Shown one piece after another: positions 1 through 8,383 of a stretch of DNA of 41,567 bases. This DNA comes from Paludibacteraceae bacterium (GTDB taxonomy: Bacteria > Bacteroidota > Bacteroidia > Bacteroidales > Paludibacteraceae), in NCBI GenBank assembly GCA_017632345.1, contig JAGBRL010000047.1, forward strand, positions 1 to 41,567. The letters run 5' to 3'. Under the pieces are notes generated by a model. The model was not told the DNA's origin and searched no databases. It saw only the letters and a list, made by a program, of their open reading frames with translations. The position numbers and the translations under genes are program-made. Every line of letters starts with the position of its first letter. Position 1 is the stretch's first letter.

Positions 1-1179
1 TACAAATGTGACAAAAAAATAGTGCTGTTTATAGATGAAGTAGATAAAAGTCTGGATAATCAACTATTCCTCCACTTTCTTGGGACGCTTCGCAACCTTT
101 ATCTGATGCGTAATGAAACCGGCGATATGCGTTCCACCTTCCACAGCGTCGTCCTCGCAGGCGTTTACGACGTGAAGAACCTCAAAATAAAGCTTCGTCC
201 CGACGAGGAACGCAAGTACAACTCGCCTTGGAACATCGCAGCGAAATTTAACGTGGATATGACCTTTCACCCTAACGAAATCATCACCATGCTCGACGAG
301 TACGAGGCTGATTATCATACAGGTATGGATAAGGCGTTCATCGCTAACGAAATATACAAATACACAAGCGGCTATCCGTATCTTGTGAGTTGTATTTGCT
401 ACATAATAGATAAAGAACTGGAAAAAGACTGGAGCGAAAAGGGTATTCAGGACGCTATAAAGATATTGATAAAGGACAGGGAGAACACGCTTCTCGGCGA
501 CTTGACTAAAAACGTTGAGACATACCCTGATTTTGAAAAGTTGATGACGGACGTGCTTCTTCACGACAAGGAAATCGTTTATGAGCCAAATGTTCCGGCC
601 ATCGACCTCGCCCTGACTTTCAGCGCGGTAAAGGAGGACGCTCATGGTCATATAACGGTTCACAACCTTGTTTTTGAGCAGAAACTTTACAACTATTTCG
701 TAGCGAAAGAGTCGCTGAAAGGTAACGCAGATTTTTCGGGCGACCGCTCTATTTATGTGAACAACGGCAGACTTAACATGCCTTTGGTGATAGCGCGTTT
801 TCAGGAACTAATGCGCAATGAACGCCGCAAGGCGGACGACGAGTTTCTGGAACGTCAAGGCAGACTATTGTTCCTCTGTTTCCTCAAACCTATTGTCAAC
901 GGCTCAGGCTTTTATTACGTGGAGCCGGAGACACGCGACGGCGGGCGAATGGACTTGGTGGTAAGTTTCGGCGGAGAAGAGTTCGTTATCGAACTGAAAA
1001 TCTGGCGAGGCGAGAAATACGAGGTCGAAGGCAAGGTGCAGCTTGCGGAATACCTTAAAACACGAGGTCTTAACGAAGGCTACTTGGTCACCTTCTCTTT
1101 CCTGAAAAACAAGACCGTTCAGGAAGAGCCAGAGTGGGTTGAGCATGACGGAAAGAGAATTTATGAGGCGGTGATATAA
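1..1179 (+). CDS. AAA-ATPase-like / PD-(D/E)XK nuclease domain protein (5' partial)
   Basis: The reading frame is open from base 1, so the gene starts before the window. The GTG at 22 lies inside a Walker B motif (IVLFIDEVDKS) and is not a believable start. The upstream Walker A is missing because of the window edge. The C-terminus carries a PD-(D/E)XK nuclease-like core: an Asp in GRMDLVVSF followed by ELK in EEFVIELKIW, then a predicted helix with Gln (KVQLAEYL). This order resembles the AAA-ATPase_like plus DUF1703 proteins that are abundant and multi-copy in Bacteroidota. Their biological role is unsettled; defence or mobile-element association has been suggested for related families. The epimerase gene follows 34 nt downstream on the same strand, with no sign of a functional link. 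Family assignment is good; function is unknown. Confidence 0.8.
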   Translation, partial: YKCDKKIVLFIDEVDKSLDNQLFLHFLGTLRNLYLMRNETGDMRSTFHSVVLAGVYDVKNLKIKLRPDEERKYNSPWNIAAKFNVDMTFHPNEIITMLDEYEADYHTGMDKAFIANEIYKYTSGYPYLVSCICYIIDKELEKDWSEKGIQDAIKILIKDRENTLLGDLTKNVETYPDFEKLMTDVLLHDKEIVYEPNVPAIDLALTFSAVKEDAHGHITVHNLVFEQKLYNYFVAKESLKGNADFSGDRSIYVNNGRLNMPLVIARFQELMRNERRKADDEFLERQGRLLFLCFLKPIVNGSGFYYVEPETRDGGRMDLVVSFGGEEFVIELKIWRGEKYEVEGKVQLAEYLKTRGLNEGYLVTFSFLKNKTVQEEPEWVEHDGKRIYEAVI

Positions 1180-1213
1180 TTATTGATATTTAAATTTTGA
1201 AATATATTACTTT

Positions 1214-2215
1214 ATGAAAATATTGGTTACAGGAGCGTCGGGTTTTATTGGCAGCTTTATTGTGGAAGAGGCTTTGAACAGAGGCGAAGTGTGGGCGGGG
1301 CTGCGAGCGTCGAGCAGCAAGAAGTATTTGCCGTTTTCGAACTTGAATTTTATAGATATCCCTTATTCTAAGCGAGACGAGGCAGTGGCTTTGTTGAGAG
1401 AGCATAAGGAAAAATTTGGCAAATGGGATGTTATTATTCATAACATGGGCTTGACAAAGTGTAAGCATATCTCTGATTTTGACAGGGTTAATTTTGAATA
1501 CACTAAAAATTTTATAGAGGCATTAATGGAGGCTGATATGGAGCCTGAACATTTTGTTTATATGAGCAGTTTGTCGGCTTTCGGACCTGGAGACCCTGTG
1601 TCTCTTGCGGAACTGAAACTTGACGACGAGCCTAAGCCTGATACGGCTTATGGTTTCAGCAAGTTGAAGACAGAGCGTTATCTGCGCTCTTTGCAGAATT
1701 TCCCTTATACAATTTTGCGTCCAACAGGTGTTTACGGACCTAGAGAAAAGGACTATTTTGTGATGCTTCAGACTTTGTCAAGGCATCTGAATCCGGCTAT
1801 CGGGTTTGAGCCTCAGTTCATCACATTTATTTATGTGAAGGATTTGGTTAAGGCAATCTTTTTGAGTGTGGATAAAAAGGCGATAGGCAAAGAGTATTTC
1901 GTGGCAGATGGCGATGTGTGGAACTCTGATGATTACACAAAATTGTCAATGAAAAAGTTAGGTGTGGCTTGGGCTGTGCCTGTGCGTGTGCCGTGCTTCT
2001 TGGTAAAGGCTATCGCTTATACGCTTGATACGGTTTGCGGCTGGTTTGGTGTCACACCTACGCTGAACAAGGATAAGTACAATATACTTTCTGCACGAAA
2101 CTGGAAGTGCGACATTGAGCCTCTTAAAAAGGATTTGGGCTTTAAGGCTGATTATCCGTTGGATAAGGGGTTGGAAGAATGCATAGAGTGGTACAGAAAG
2201 GAAGGCTGGCTTTAA
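1214..2215 (+). CDS. NAD(P)-dependent epimerase/dehydratase, extended SDR family
   Basis: This 333-residue protein begins with the Rossmann glycine motif TGASGFIG (about residues 7-14) and has the catalytic pair of the SDR fold, Tyr146 and Lys150, in YGFSK. A conserved LRPTGVYGPRE segment follows. These features define an extended short-chain dehydrogenase acting on a nucleotide-sugar, a sterol-like or another small substrate. The substrate cannot be read from the sequence. The C-terminal third (about 240-333) differs from classic UDP-glucose 4-epimerases and is closer to 3-beta-HSD/NAD-epimerase proteins of Bacteroidota. It is the last gene before a terminator hairpin, facing the convergent deaminase gene. 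The ATG at 1214 places the glycine motif at the expected distance from the N-terminus. Confidence 0.85.
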   Translation: MKILVTGASGFIGSFIVEEALNRGEVWAGLRASSSKKYLPFSNLNFIDIPYSKRDEAVALLREHKEKFGKWDVIIHNMGLTKCKHISDFDRVNFEYTKNFIEALMEADMEPEHFVYMSSLSAFGPGDPVSLAELKLDDEPKPDTAYGFSKLKTERYLRSLQNFPYTILRPTGVYGPREKDYFVMLQTLSRHLNPAIGFEPQFITFIYVKDLVKAIFLSVDKKAIGKEYFVADGDVWNSDDYTKLSMKKLGVAWAVPVRVPCFLVKAIAYTLDTVCGWFGVTPTLNKDKYNILSARNWKCDIEPLKKDLGFKADYPLDKGLEECIEWYRKEGWL

Positions 2216-2243
2216 ATTGTGCTGGCAACTCTCAGCTTTTGTA

Positions 2244-2298
2244 AAAAAAGTCAAGCTATTTCACATAAAAAATTACGGAGATAGCTTGACTTTTTTTT
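2244..2298. terminator. Bidirectional intrinsic terminator between convergent genes
   Basis: Arms AGTCAAGCTAT (2249-2259) and ATAGCTTGACT (2281-2291) are perfectly complementary and flanked by an A-run on the left and a T-run on the right. It can therefore stop transcription of both the epimerase (+) and the deaminase (-). Confidence 0.85.
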
Positions 2299-2330
2299 GC
2301 CGTTTTTTATTTCGGCAGCTCTATAGCACT

Positions 2331-3572
2331 TTAAGCCTTTGTGAGTTTTTCGCAAACTTTTATAGCTTCATCAATAATCTCACCTTCGCCCTTGACTTTG
2401 TGATTTTGCATGATAATCTGGCCGTTGCATATAACTGTGTCGATACAGCTGCAGTCGGCAGAATAGACAAGGTTAGAAATAAGATTGTAATTAGGCACGA
2501 GCCTTTCGTTTTTCAAATTGATTAAGAGGGCGTCAGCAAGTTTTCCTTCTTCAATCTTTCCTGCGTTGATGTTGAAATAAGCGGCGCCTTTGGCTGTGGC
2601 CATTTCGAATATTTCGTCGGCAGTGGCCAGATCCGGACGGTCAGAGACTTTGGCAAGCAGAGCCGCCAGTTTCATCTCGTCGAGCATGCAAAGATTGTTA
2701 TTGGAAGATGTCCCGTCTGTGCCCAACATGACGCGACACCCTTTTTCTTGCAGCAGAGACATTTTCAGGACTCCGCTGGACAGTTTCATATTTGATGCAG
2801 GATTATGCACAATGACAGATTTGGTTTTGGCGAGAATTTCAGCCTCGCCTTCGTCAACATGTACAACGTGAGCAAACACGGAGTTCTCGCCGAGCAATCC
2901 AAGTTTCTCAAGATAGCGAACTGGCGTAGTGTTGTTTTCTGCAAGGCAGTCGTCTATCTCTTTTTGCGTTTCTGCGAGGTGCATGCTGAGTGTCAGGTTG
3001 TTTTTTTCCGCAGCATCGCGGCACTTGCAAAGCAATTCTTTGCCAACCGTATAAATGGCGTGCGGAGCGACGTTCAGGGATATGCGCGACGAGTAGTTGT
3101 GCTCCTCTGCAAGAAACTCGAAGTTCCGTTTTAATGTTTTATGGTCGAGCCTGTCCATCATAGACACGCCGATGGAGGCTCTGACACCCATCTCCTCTGC
3201 GGCCCGGATTGTCTGTTCTTCGTCCCAATACATGTCGCAGAAAAAAACAGTTCCGGACTTTATCATCTCCAATATTGCCAGACGAGAGCCTGCATATATG
3301 TCAGCTGCGGACATTTTGGCTTCGAATGGCCAGATGTATTCGTTAAGCCATTTGTCAAGAAGCATGTCGTCTGCATATCCGCGCAAAAGAGTCATGGCAG
3401 AGTGGCAGTGCCCGTTATAAAATGGTGGAATGATAGCCATTCCAGAGCCGTCTATCTCTATATCTGCAGCTATGCTTATCTCGTCAGCTATGCGTTCAAA
3501 TCGATTGCCGGAGATGAGTATATCTTTGTCGCTGTTGTTCAGCTTTATTTTTTTTATCAGAATTGTGTTCAT
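2331..3572 (-). CDS. mtaD: 5-methylthioadenosine/S-adenosylhomocysteine deaminase-like amidohydrolase
   Basis: This 413-residue amidohydrolase belongs to the MtaD/TrzN/guanine deaminase group. The metal-binding HxH is in NGHCHSAMTLLRGYADD (about residue 58). A metal His is in HLAET, another His lies in FAHVVHVDE, and the catalytic Asp is in LGTDGTSSNNN. The run LRGYADDMLLDKWLNEYIWP is typical of MtaD proteins, which deaminate methylthioadenosine and S-adenosylhomocysteine to inosine derivatives in the cytosol. An S-adenosylhomocysteine hydrolase lies about 3 kb upstream on the same strand, so the genome may have two routes for SAH. The metallophosphoesterase gene ends 132 nt upstream, and no clear promoter was seen in that gap. 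The exact substrate is inferred from family only. Confidence 0.83.
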   Translation of the reverse strand: MNTILIKKIKLNNSDKDILISGNRFERIADEISIAADIEIDGSGMAIIPPFYNGHCHSAMTLLRGYADDMLLDKWLNEYIWPFEAKMSAADIYAGSRLAILEMIKSGTVFFCDMYWDEEQTIRAAEEMGVRASIGVSMMDRLDHKTLKRNFEFLAEEHNYSSRISLNVAPHAIYTVGKELLCKCRDAAEKNNLTLSMHLAETQKEIDDCLAENNTTPVRYLEKLGLLGENSVFAHVVHVDEGEAEILAKTKSVIVHNPASNMKLSSGVLKMSLLQEKGCRVMLGTDGTSSNNNLCMLDEMKLAALLAKVSDRPDLATADEIFEMATAKGAAYFNINAGKIEEGKLADALLINLKNERLVPNYNLISNLVYSADCSCIDTVICNGQIIMQNHKVKGEGEIIDEAIKVCEKLTKA

Positions 3573-3704
3573 AAGCCCTCCTTGTCTTCGTCTTAGTGCG
3601 ATTGCCTAAATGTAGCGCAAAAAAATTGTAAAATCAAAACATTAAGGGCGAAAGTTGCACTTTTTGCATAAATCGCACCCGAAATCGTATTGAAGATAAG
3701 GGCG

Positions 3705-4790
3705 TTATTTCCCTGATATGGTGAATACAGCCATGTCTGAGTTTGTGCCTATACGGAACGGCGCGCCCCATATAGATAAGCCGGAAGACACGTAAACGTG
3801 CGAGTTTTTCCACTTGCGGTATCCGTGACTTTGTTCAAACAAAGCGTCTGTAATCAGGCTGATTGGCCAAACTTGTCCGCGGTGAGTATGTCCGCTAAAC
3901 TGAATGTCAATGCCTAAAGAGTCTTTTTTAGCCACGTCAAATGGCTGATGGTCCAAAAGTATAGATACGGCATCTTTGTCGACATACTGCACAAGCTCTT
4001 CCAAGGATTGCCTGTTGCGGTTGTGCTTGTCGTCTCTGCAGATGATATTTATGTTGCAGTCGAGCCGAACTATGCTGTCTCTAAGCATTTTAATTGGAGT
4101 CTGGTCCGTGAATTTTTTGCAACTGTCTATATTGCTTATGTACTCATGATTTCCCGGAGCCATAAATATGCCTAATGGGGCTTTCAGGCAAGACAGTTCC
4201 TCCTGCATATTTTGTTTGAAAAGCGGATCGACAGAGTTGTCGATAAGGTCGCCTGCAATAATTATGAGGTCGGGCTGTTCTGCGTTTATCATGTTCACAT
4301 ATTTTTTCAAGATGGCTTTGTTTGTGCCTACGCCTAGATGCACATCACTCACGGCGACGACCCTGACCGGCGAACTAAGCGTCTTCTCTGTTTGGATGTC
4401 AATTCTGCAGACCTCCGGTTTTTGGTAGTTCTTGTAGCCTAACGCCAATATGAAGGTTGTGAGGCAGATGGCGCAGAGTGTGCCGTATTTGAAAGATGGC
4501 ATGACCAATTTAGCGATGTCAAACAGAGCAAAGGTTATTGAGGCGAACAGAATGACTATCAGCCATGATGTTCCGCAGATATATATTATTTTTTGTAGCT
4601 GTATTGGCATCTCTATACCTCTGATGGCGAAAAAAATGACAAGGCATGAAATCATTATGCCGAACAGCAACGCGCAAGCTGCCTTAAGCATAGGAAAACC
4701 GTTCAGCACATTTTTGAAGATACGGGCCAGCACATATCCGTTTGCCGCAACATATATGATAAACATTGAAATGAAAAAAAATGGTTTCAT
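3705..4790 (-). CDS. Membrane-anchored metallophosphoesterase (calcineurin-like, YkuE type)
   Basis: About 110 N-terminal residues form four hydrophobic segments, followed by a cytoplasmic or periplasmic calcineurin-like phosphoesterase domain. All five metal/catalytic blocks are present: DVH (VAVSDVHLG), GD (IIAGDLIDN), GNHE (MAPGNHEYIS), an isolated His (LLDHQP) and GHTH (FSGHTHRGQ). This architecture matches bacterial YkuE-like proteins; some relatives hydrolyse UDP-2,3-diacylglucosamine or other phosphodiesters, but the substrate here is unknown. The length of 361 residues is usual. The gene stands alone, with the Rpn-like gene about 150 nt upstream and the deaminase gene downstream on the same strand. 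Confidence 0.88.
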   Translation of the reverse strand: MKPFFFISMFIIYVAANGYVLARIFKNVLNGFPMLKAACALLFGIMISCLVIFFAIRGIEMPIQLQKIIYICGTSWLIVILFASITFALFDIAKLVMPSFKYGTLCAICLTTFILALGYKNYQKPEVCRIDIQTEKTLSSPVRVVAVSDVHLGVGTNKAILKKYVNMINAEQPDLIIIAGDLIDNSVDPLFKQNMQEELSCLKAPLGIFMAPGNHEYISNIDSCKKFTDQTPIKMLRDSIVRLDCNINIICRDDKHNRNRQSLEELVQYVDKDAVSILLDHQPFDVAKKDSLGIDIQFSGHTHRGQVWPISLITDALFEQSHGYRKWKNSHVYVSSGLSIWGAPFRIGTNSDMAVFTISGK

Positions 4791-4940
4791 AAGTTTGTGT
4801 TATCTTTTCAGTCCTTAATTTACTGTTTTTTAGATGTTATAAAAAGTATTGGTTTTGTTTTGCATTCTATATGAAATAATAGTTTTGCAAAAAAAAATTG
4901 TTAACGCAAGCGGACTGACCAAAATGCCGCCTGTTGAATT

Positions 4941-5927
4941 TCAAATGACACTTTTGCCATTCAAAATCTCTTCAACTACCTTAATGTCAATCTCCAGCAT
5001 GTCTGCAATTTCAGTCACTGTATTCCCTTTCTTTTTCTTTGCAAGCACAAGTTTAGACAGCATGGCAAGTTCTCCTTCTGCACGTCCTTCTGCACGTCCC
5101 TCTGCACGTCCTTCCGCACGTCCCTCTATTCTGCCAGCTTCTATTCCAATTTCCCTGCCTTCCGCAAGCCCTTCATTTTTTGCAGTTCTCATGATGTTGA
5201 ACCAATCAAGAAAATTCTTCAGGTTCTCTTCGTAGTCGTAACGCTCGTTTTTTGAGAAAGCTGCGATTTCAGCTACTTCGAAGAGTTTGTTGAAGATGCC
5301 TTCCGTCAAAGCCGCAGGCTTGTCTTGCAGACGGTATAGGTTCTTGATGGCATAGAGCCATTTGTCTATAATCGTCTCTAATTCAGATTCTTCCTTTCTG
5401 AACTTTGGCATTTCGATGAATATGAAATTCAGGTTTTCATTAAATACCTCGTTATCTTCGTCCTTCAACTTGATTCTTGTTATCACGTTGTTTGATTTTT
5501 TCGGAGAGTCGTCCATCTTGAAATCGAGGATGCCCACAACGTAAACCGGTGATAATTTGTAGTCCCATGACATATTCTCCTTTGCACCTTTTTGTCCTTG
5601 CTCTTGAATGGCGAAGGAGGAGTAGTAAAGCGCTCTGTCTCTAAAGTTGTCCTGCTTAGCTTTCTGCATTTCAACAATGAAGCGTTCGCCCCCTTTTGTC
5701 TGGCAATAGACATCGTAAATAGCTCGTCTTTCGTTGTTGCTGTATCCCAATTGCTCTGTGTTGAAGTAGGTGAGGTCAACAATCTCTTTGTCATCCTTAA
5801 AGTTCAGCAGAGCATTTAAGAAACTGATAAGCAAATCCTTGTTCGCCTCAGTGCCGAAAAACTTCTTGAAGGCGAAATCAGTATAAAAATTTATGTAGCG
5901 ACTGAGCGCTGTACCGGGTATGCACAT
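4941..5927 (-). CDS. Rpn/PDDEXK_2-family putative transposase-nuclease
   Basis: The 328-residue protein has the typical start of this family (YINFYTDFAFKKFFGTE) and a PD-(D/E)XK variant core: the Asp of AIYDVYCQ followed by E-x-Q in RFIVEMQKA. These proteins are annotated as Rpn recombination-promoting nucleases or PD-(D/E)XK transposases. They are highly copied in Bacteroidota, but true transposition has rarely been shown. Between about residues 263 and 287 lies a charged run rich in EGRAEGR units encoded by a 12-bp tandem repeat. A short helical tail follows, resembling a helix-turn-helix (NTVTEIADMLEIDIKVVEEIL). No terminal inverted repeats were recognised around the gene. A -7-like box lies 33 nt upstream of the start. 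Confidence 0.85.
   Translation of the reverse strand: MCIPGTALSRYINFYTDFAFKKFFGTEANKDLLISFLNALLNFKDDKEIVDLTYFNTEQLGYSNNERRAIYDVYCQTKGGERFIVEMQKAKQDNFRDRALYYSSFAIQEQGQKGAKENMSWDYKLSPVYVVGILDFKMDDSPKKSNNVITRIKLKDEDNEVFNENLNFIFIEMPKFRKEESELETIIDKWLYAIKNLYRLQDKPAALTEGIFNKLFEVAEIAAFSKNERYDYEENLKNFLDWFNIMRTAKNEGLAEGREIGIEAGRIEGRAEGRAEGRAEGRAEGELAMLSKLVLAKKKKGNTVTEIADMLEIDIKVVEEILNGKSVI
5077..5124. repeat. 12-bp tandem repeat, four units, inside the Rpn-like gene
   Basis: Four consecutive 12-nt units of TCTGCACGTCCT/C (one unit reads TCCGCACGTCCC) encode EGRA repeats on the minus strand. The unit length is a multiple of three, so copy-number slippage would keep the frame. Confidence 0.9.
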
Positions 5928-5959
5928 GACGTTATATGTTTTGTTGTGTTACTATGGCA

Positions 5960-5967
5960 CAAAGTTA
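5960..5967 (-). promoter_or_regulatory. Candidate -7 box for the Rpn-like gene
   Basis: On the minus strand the sequence reads TAACTTTG, a match to the Bacteroidota -7 consensus TAnnTTTG, 33 nt upstream of the start codon. The -33 element is poor (TTTA at about 21 nt spacing), so this is tentative. Confidence 0.45.
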
Positions 5968-6039
5968 ACACAATTGTTTGAAGTTGCCTAAAATGTAAGC
6001 TCTGCTGTTTTATATTTTTGCGGATAAATATTCCGAGAG

Positions 6040-6603
6040 CTATGATTTAAGTTTCTTTCCGTCACAGAAAGCCTTCCCGACAACCTCGCCCAAAGCGACA
6101 TAATTGCGCTTCACGGGGTCGTATGTGACAGGTTGCAGTTTGTTATAGTCAATCTCACCGTTATCGTCAAGCACAGATTCATCTGCAGATATATTTGCAA
6201 TCTTTCCTGTCATGAAACAGCTCTCTTCGTCGTAACTGAGCAGTTCGCACTCTATTGTCATCGGCAACTCTTTGATGACAGGTGCGTTGACAAATTCGGA
6301 CATGGTGGCAGAGAATCCTGCTTTTGCAAACTTGTCAGGCTCGTTGTTTCCGGAGACTATGCCTACATAATCGCAGGCGGCAACATAATTCACCGTAGCC
6401 ATGCTGATGGTGAAGGCCTTGCTTTTCAGTATGTCTTTTGTTGTTTTATGGCTTATGTCGATACAAACGCCGACAGTGTTGTCTGTGTACATTCCTCCCC
6501 AAGCTGCGTTCATGCAGTTTGGCTTGCTGTTCTCGTCGTATGCTGCAACGATAAAGACTGGCATAGGAAAGAGCCATGATTTAGATCCGAAGTTTTTTCT
6601 CAT
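6040..6603 (-). CDS. Flavin reductase-like FMN-binding protein
   Basis: The 187-residue protein opens with the pattern of the flavin reductase/DIM6-NTAB family: PMPVFIVAAYDENSKPNCMNAAWGG, followed by VGVCIDISHKTTKDIL and FTISMATVNYVAACDYVGIVSG. These proteins bind FMN in a split-barrel fold and use NAD(P)H-derived electrons; in Bacteroidota they are also annotated as p-hydroxyphenylacetate hydroxylase reductase-like. The physiological partner is not visible here. The gene follows ahcY on the same strand but a terminator-like hairpin (6629-6660) lies between them, 26 nt upstream of its start. It may be expressed by read-through or by a promoter not recognised. Confidence 0.82.
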   Translation of the reverse strand: MRKNFGSKSWLFPMPVFIVAAYDENSKPNCMNAAWGGMYTDNTVGVCIDISHKTTKDILKSKAFTISMATVNYVAACDYVGIVSGNNEPDKFAKAGFSATMSEFVNAPVIKELPMTIECELLSYDEESCFMTGKIANISADESVLDDNGEIDYNKLQPVTYDPVKRNYVALGEVVGKAFCDGKKLKS

Positions 6604-6624
6604 AAAAATAGTGTTGTTAAGAAA

Positions 6625-6660
6625 TTCAAAAGCAACCGGAATAGTCTCCGGCTGCTTTTT
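6625..6660 (-). terminator. Intrinsic terminator downstream of ahcY
   Basis: On the minus strand AGCAGCCGGA pairs with TCCGGTTGCT through one G-U pair, followed by a short T-rich run. The plus-strand version has an A-C mismatch instead, which supports minus-strand function. Confidence 0.65.
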
Positions 6661-6673
6661 GTGTAATTTGATA

Positions 6674-6724
6674 AAGGCAACATCTATAAATTAGGTCAAG
6701 CTGATTTTTATAGAAGTAGTTGCT
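6674..6724. repeat. Dispersed palindromic repeat, copy A
   Basis: The sequence runs GGCAACATCTATAAATTAGG, then CAAGCTGATTT, then TTTATAGAAGTAGTTGC. Its arms (GCAAC..CTATAAA and TTTATAG..GTTGC) can form a hairpin. The same core recurs at about 8229, 13254, 25045 and 32456-32557. This copy begins 6 nt after the ahcY stop codon. Confidence 0.7.
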
Positions 6725-6729
6725 TTAAA

Positions 6730-8154
6730 TTAATATCTGTACAATTCAGATTTGAACGGACCGTCAACAGGCACGCCGATGTAGTCTGCCTGTTCCGGAG
6801 TCAGTTTTGTGAGGTGAGCGCCGATGCGTTCCAGGTGCAGTCTGGCAACCTCTTCGTCAAGTTTTTTCGGAAGTGTGTAAACCTTGTTTTCGTATTTGCC
6901 ACGATTTTCCCACAAGTCCATCTGAGCGAGGGTCTGGTTGGAGAACGAGTTGCTCATCACGAACGAAGGGTGACCGGTAGCGCATCCCAAGTTCACAAGG
7001 CGGCCTTCGGCAAGCAGGTATATTGAGTTTCCGCTTGGGAACGTGTATTTGTCCACCTGCGGCTTGATGTTTGTCCGTTTGATGTTAGGAAACGCCTCAA
7101 GTTTGCTCACTTCGATTTCGTTGTCAAAGTGTCCGATGTTGCAGACGATAGCCTGGTCTCTCATCTGTTGCATATGTTCGATAGTGATAATTTTGCAGTT
7201 TCCTGTAGTTGTAACATATATGTCGGCCAAACCTAAAGTCTCTTCGACAGTCACCACACGATAACCTTCCATAGCCGCCTGAAGCGCGCATATAGGGTCA
7301 ACTTCGGTAACCCATATTGTAGCGCCTAAGCCTTTCAGAGCCTGAACGCAACCTTTGCCCACATCTCCGTAGCCGCATACTACGGCAATTTTTCCGGCTA
7401 TCATCACGTCAGTGGCACGTTTGATTCCGTCCACGAGCGACTCGCGGCAGCCGTACAAATTGTCGAACTTGCTCTTTGTCACAGAGTCGTTCACGTTGAT
7501 GGCAGGGAAGAGCAGTTCGCCTCTTTCGTATCTCTGGTATAGACGGTGTACGCCGGTGGTAGTCTCTTCGGAAACACCTTTCACTTCAGCCACAACCTTG
7601 TGCCAGTGTTGAGGGTCCTTTTCGTAAACTTTCTTCAAGAGAGCCTTTATTACCTCTTCTTCATGGCTAGAACTTTCAGAGTTCACCCAGTCAGAACCGT
7701 TTTCAAGTTCGTATCCTTTGTGAATAAGCAACGTAGCATCGCCGCCGTCGTCAACGATAAGCTGAGGTCCCTTGCCGTCGTCCCAAGTCAAAGCGCGGTA
7801 TGTGCAGTCCCAGTACTCTTCAAGACTTTCTCCTTTCCATGCGAACACAGGAGTGCCACCTTTGGCGATTGCAGCAGCAGCGTGATCTTGAGTGGAGAAT
7901 ATGTTGCAGCTTGCCCAACGGACGTCTGCACCAAGCTCTTTAAGAGTCTCAATCAAGACAGCAGTCTGAATAGTCATGTGCAAACTGCCGCTAACTCTTA
8001 CGCCGGCAAGCGGTTTTTTGGGAGCGTATTTTTTGCGGATAGCCATAAGCCCCGGCATCTCATGTTCTGCAATGTCAAGCTCTTTGCGTCCGAAATCGGC
8101 CAAAGATATGTCTGCCACCTTGTAAGGAAGGGCAGAGAACAAATTGTTTTCCAT
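6730..8154 (-). CDS. ahcY: Adenosylhomocysteinase (S-adenosylhomocysteine hydrolase)
   Basis: The 474-residue protein matches SAH hydrolase along its full length. It reversibly splits S-adenosylhomocysteine into adenosine and homocysteine, completing the activated methyl cycle in the cytosol. Visible marks are the substrate-domain segments ([32 protein letters not shown]), the NAD-binding loop [21 protein letters not shown] (about residues 258-278), [10 protein letters not shown], the histidine segment [12 protein letters not shown], and the conserved C-terminal tail ending in KSELYRY. The length agrees with the bacterial form that carries the extra internal insert. It appears to be monocistronic: a -7 box lies upstream and a hairpin downstream. 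No SAH riboswitch-like fold was recognised in its short 5' region. Confidence 0.97.
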   Translation of the reverse strand: MENNLFSALPYKVADISLADFGRKELDIAEHEMPGLMAIRKKYAPKKPLAGVRVSGSLHMTIQTAVLIETLKELGADVRWASCNIFSTQDHAAAAIAKGGTPVFAWKGESLEEYWDCTYRALTWDDGKGPQLIVDDGGDATLLIHKGYELENGSDWVNSESSSHEEEVIKALLKKVYEKDPQHWHKVVAEVKGVSEETTTGVHRLYQRYERGELLFPAINVNDSVTKSKFDNLYGCRESLVDGIKRATDVMIAGKIAVVCGYGDVGKGCVQALKGLGATIWVTEVDPICALQAAMEGYRVVTVEETLGLADIYVTTTGNCKIITIEHMQQMRDQAIVCNIGHFDNEIEVSKLEAFPNIKRTNIKPQVDKYTFPSGNSIYLLAEGRLVNLGCATGHPSFVMSNSFSNQTLAQMDLWENRGKYENKVYTLPKKLDEEVARLHLERIGAHLTKLTPEQADYIGVPVDGPFKSELYRY

Positions 8155-8185
8155 ATATAGAGTTGTTAAATATAGTATTAATGCG

Positions 8186-8193
8186 CAAATTTA
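8186..8193 (-). promoter_or_regulatory. Candidate -7 box for ahcY
   Basis: TAAATTTG on the minus strand, 32 nt upstream of the ahcY start, matches TAnnTTTG exactly. No good -33 TTTG at the usual spacing was found. Confidence 0.5.
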
Positions 8194-8228
8194 CTATTTT
8201 TTGTGTATAAGCAGTATAAAGACAGGAC

Positions 8229-8242
8229 AATTTATAGAAGTT
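8229..8242. repeat. Dispersed repeat, partial copy B
   Basis: On the minus strand this reads AACTTCTATAAATT, the core of the dispersed repeat family. It lies between the aroF-type gene terminator and the ahcY promoter region. It is short, so on its own the match is modest. Confidence 0.45.
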
Positions 8243-8244
8243 TG

Positions 8245-8283
8245 ATAAAATAAAACAGGCTCAGAGCATGGCCCTGAGCCTGT
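8245..8283 (-). terminator. Intrinsic terminator of the pheA-DAHP synthase operon
   Basis: A perfect 10-bp stem, ACAGGCTCAG (8255-8264) with CTGAGCCTGT (8274-8283), is followed on the minus strand by TTTATTTTATC. It lies about 100 nt downstream of the DAHP synthase-chorismate mutase stop. Confidence 0.85.
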
Positions 8284-8383
8284 AGCGCAGACGCTCTTTG
8301 TGTTTAGTTATTTTTTCCGTAAAAAATATGAAGCACAAAAAAACATCAGTTTCTATTCTGTTGAGGCTTAAAGAGTTTGAATG

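Noticed and set aside
5077..5124. Possible CRISPR array
   Set aside because: The units are 12 bp, adjacent without spacers, and encode an in-frame EGRA repeat of a protein.
4941..5927. Rpn-like gene as part of a mobile element
   Set aside because: No inverted or direct repeats were found at its borders, so I list it as a gene rather than as an insertion sequence.
8155..8250. Possible SAH riboswitch upstream of ahcY
   Set aside because: The region between the -7 box and the start codon is about 32 nt, A/T-rich and has no conserved riboswitch core.
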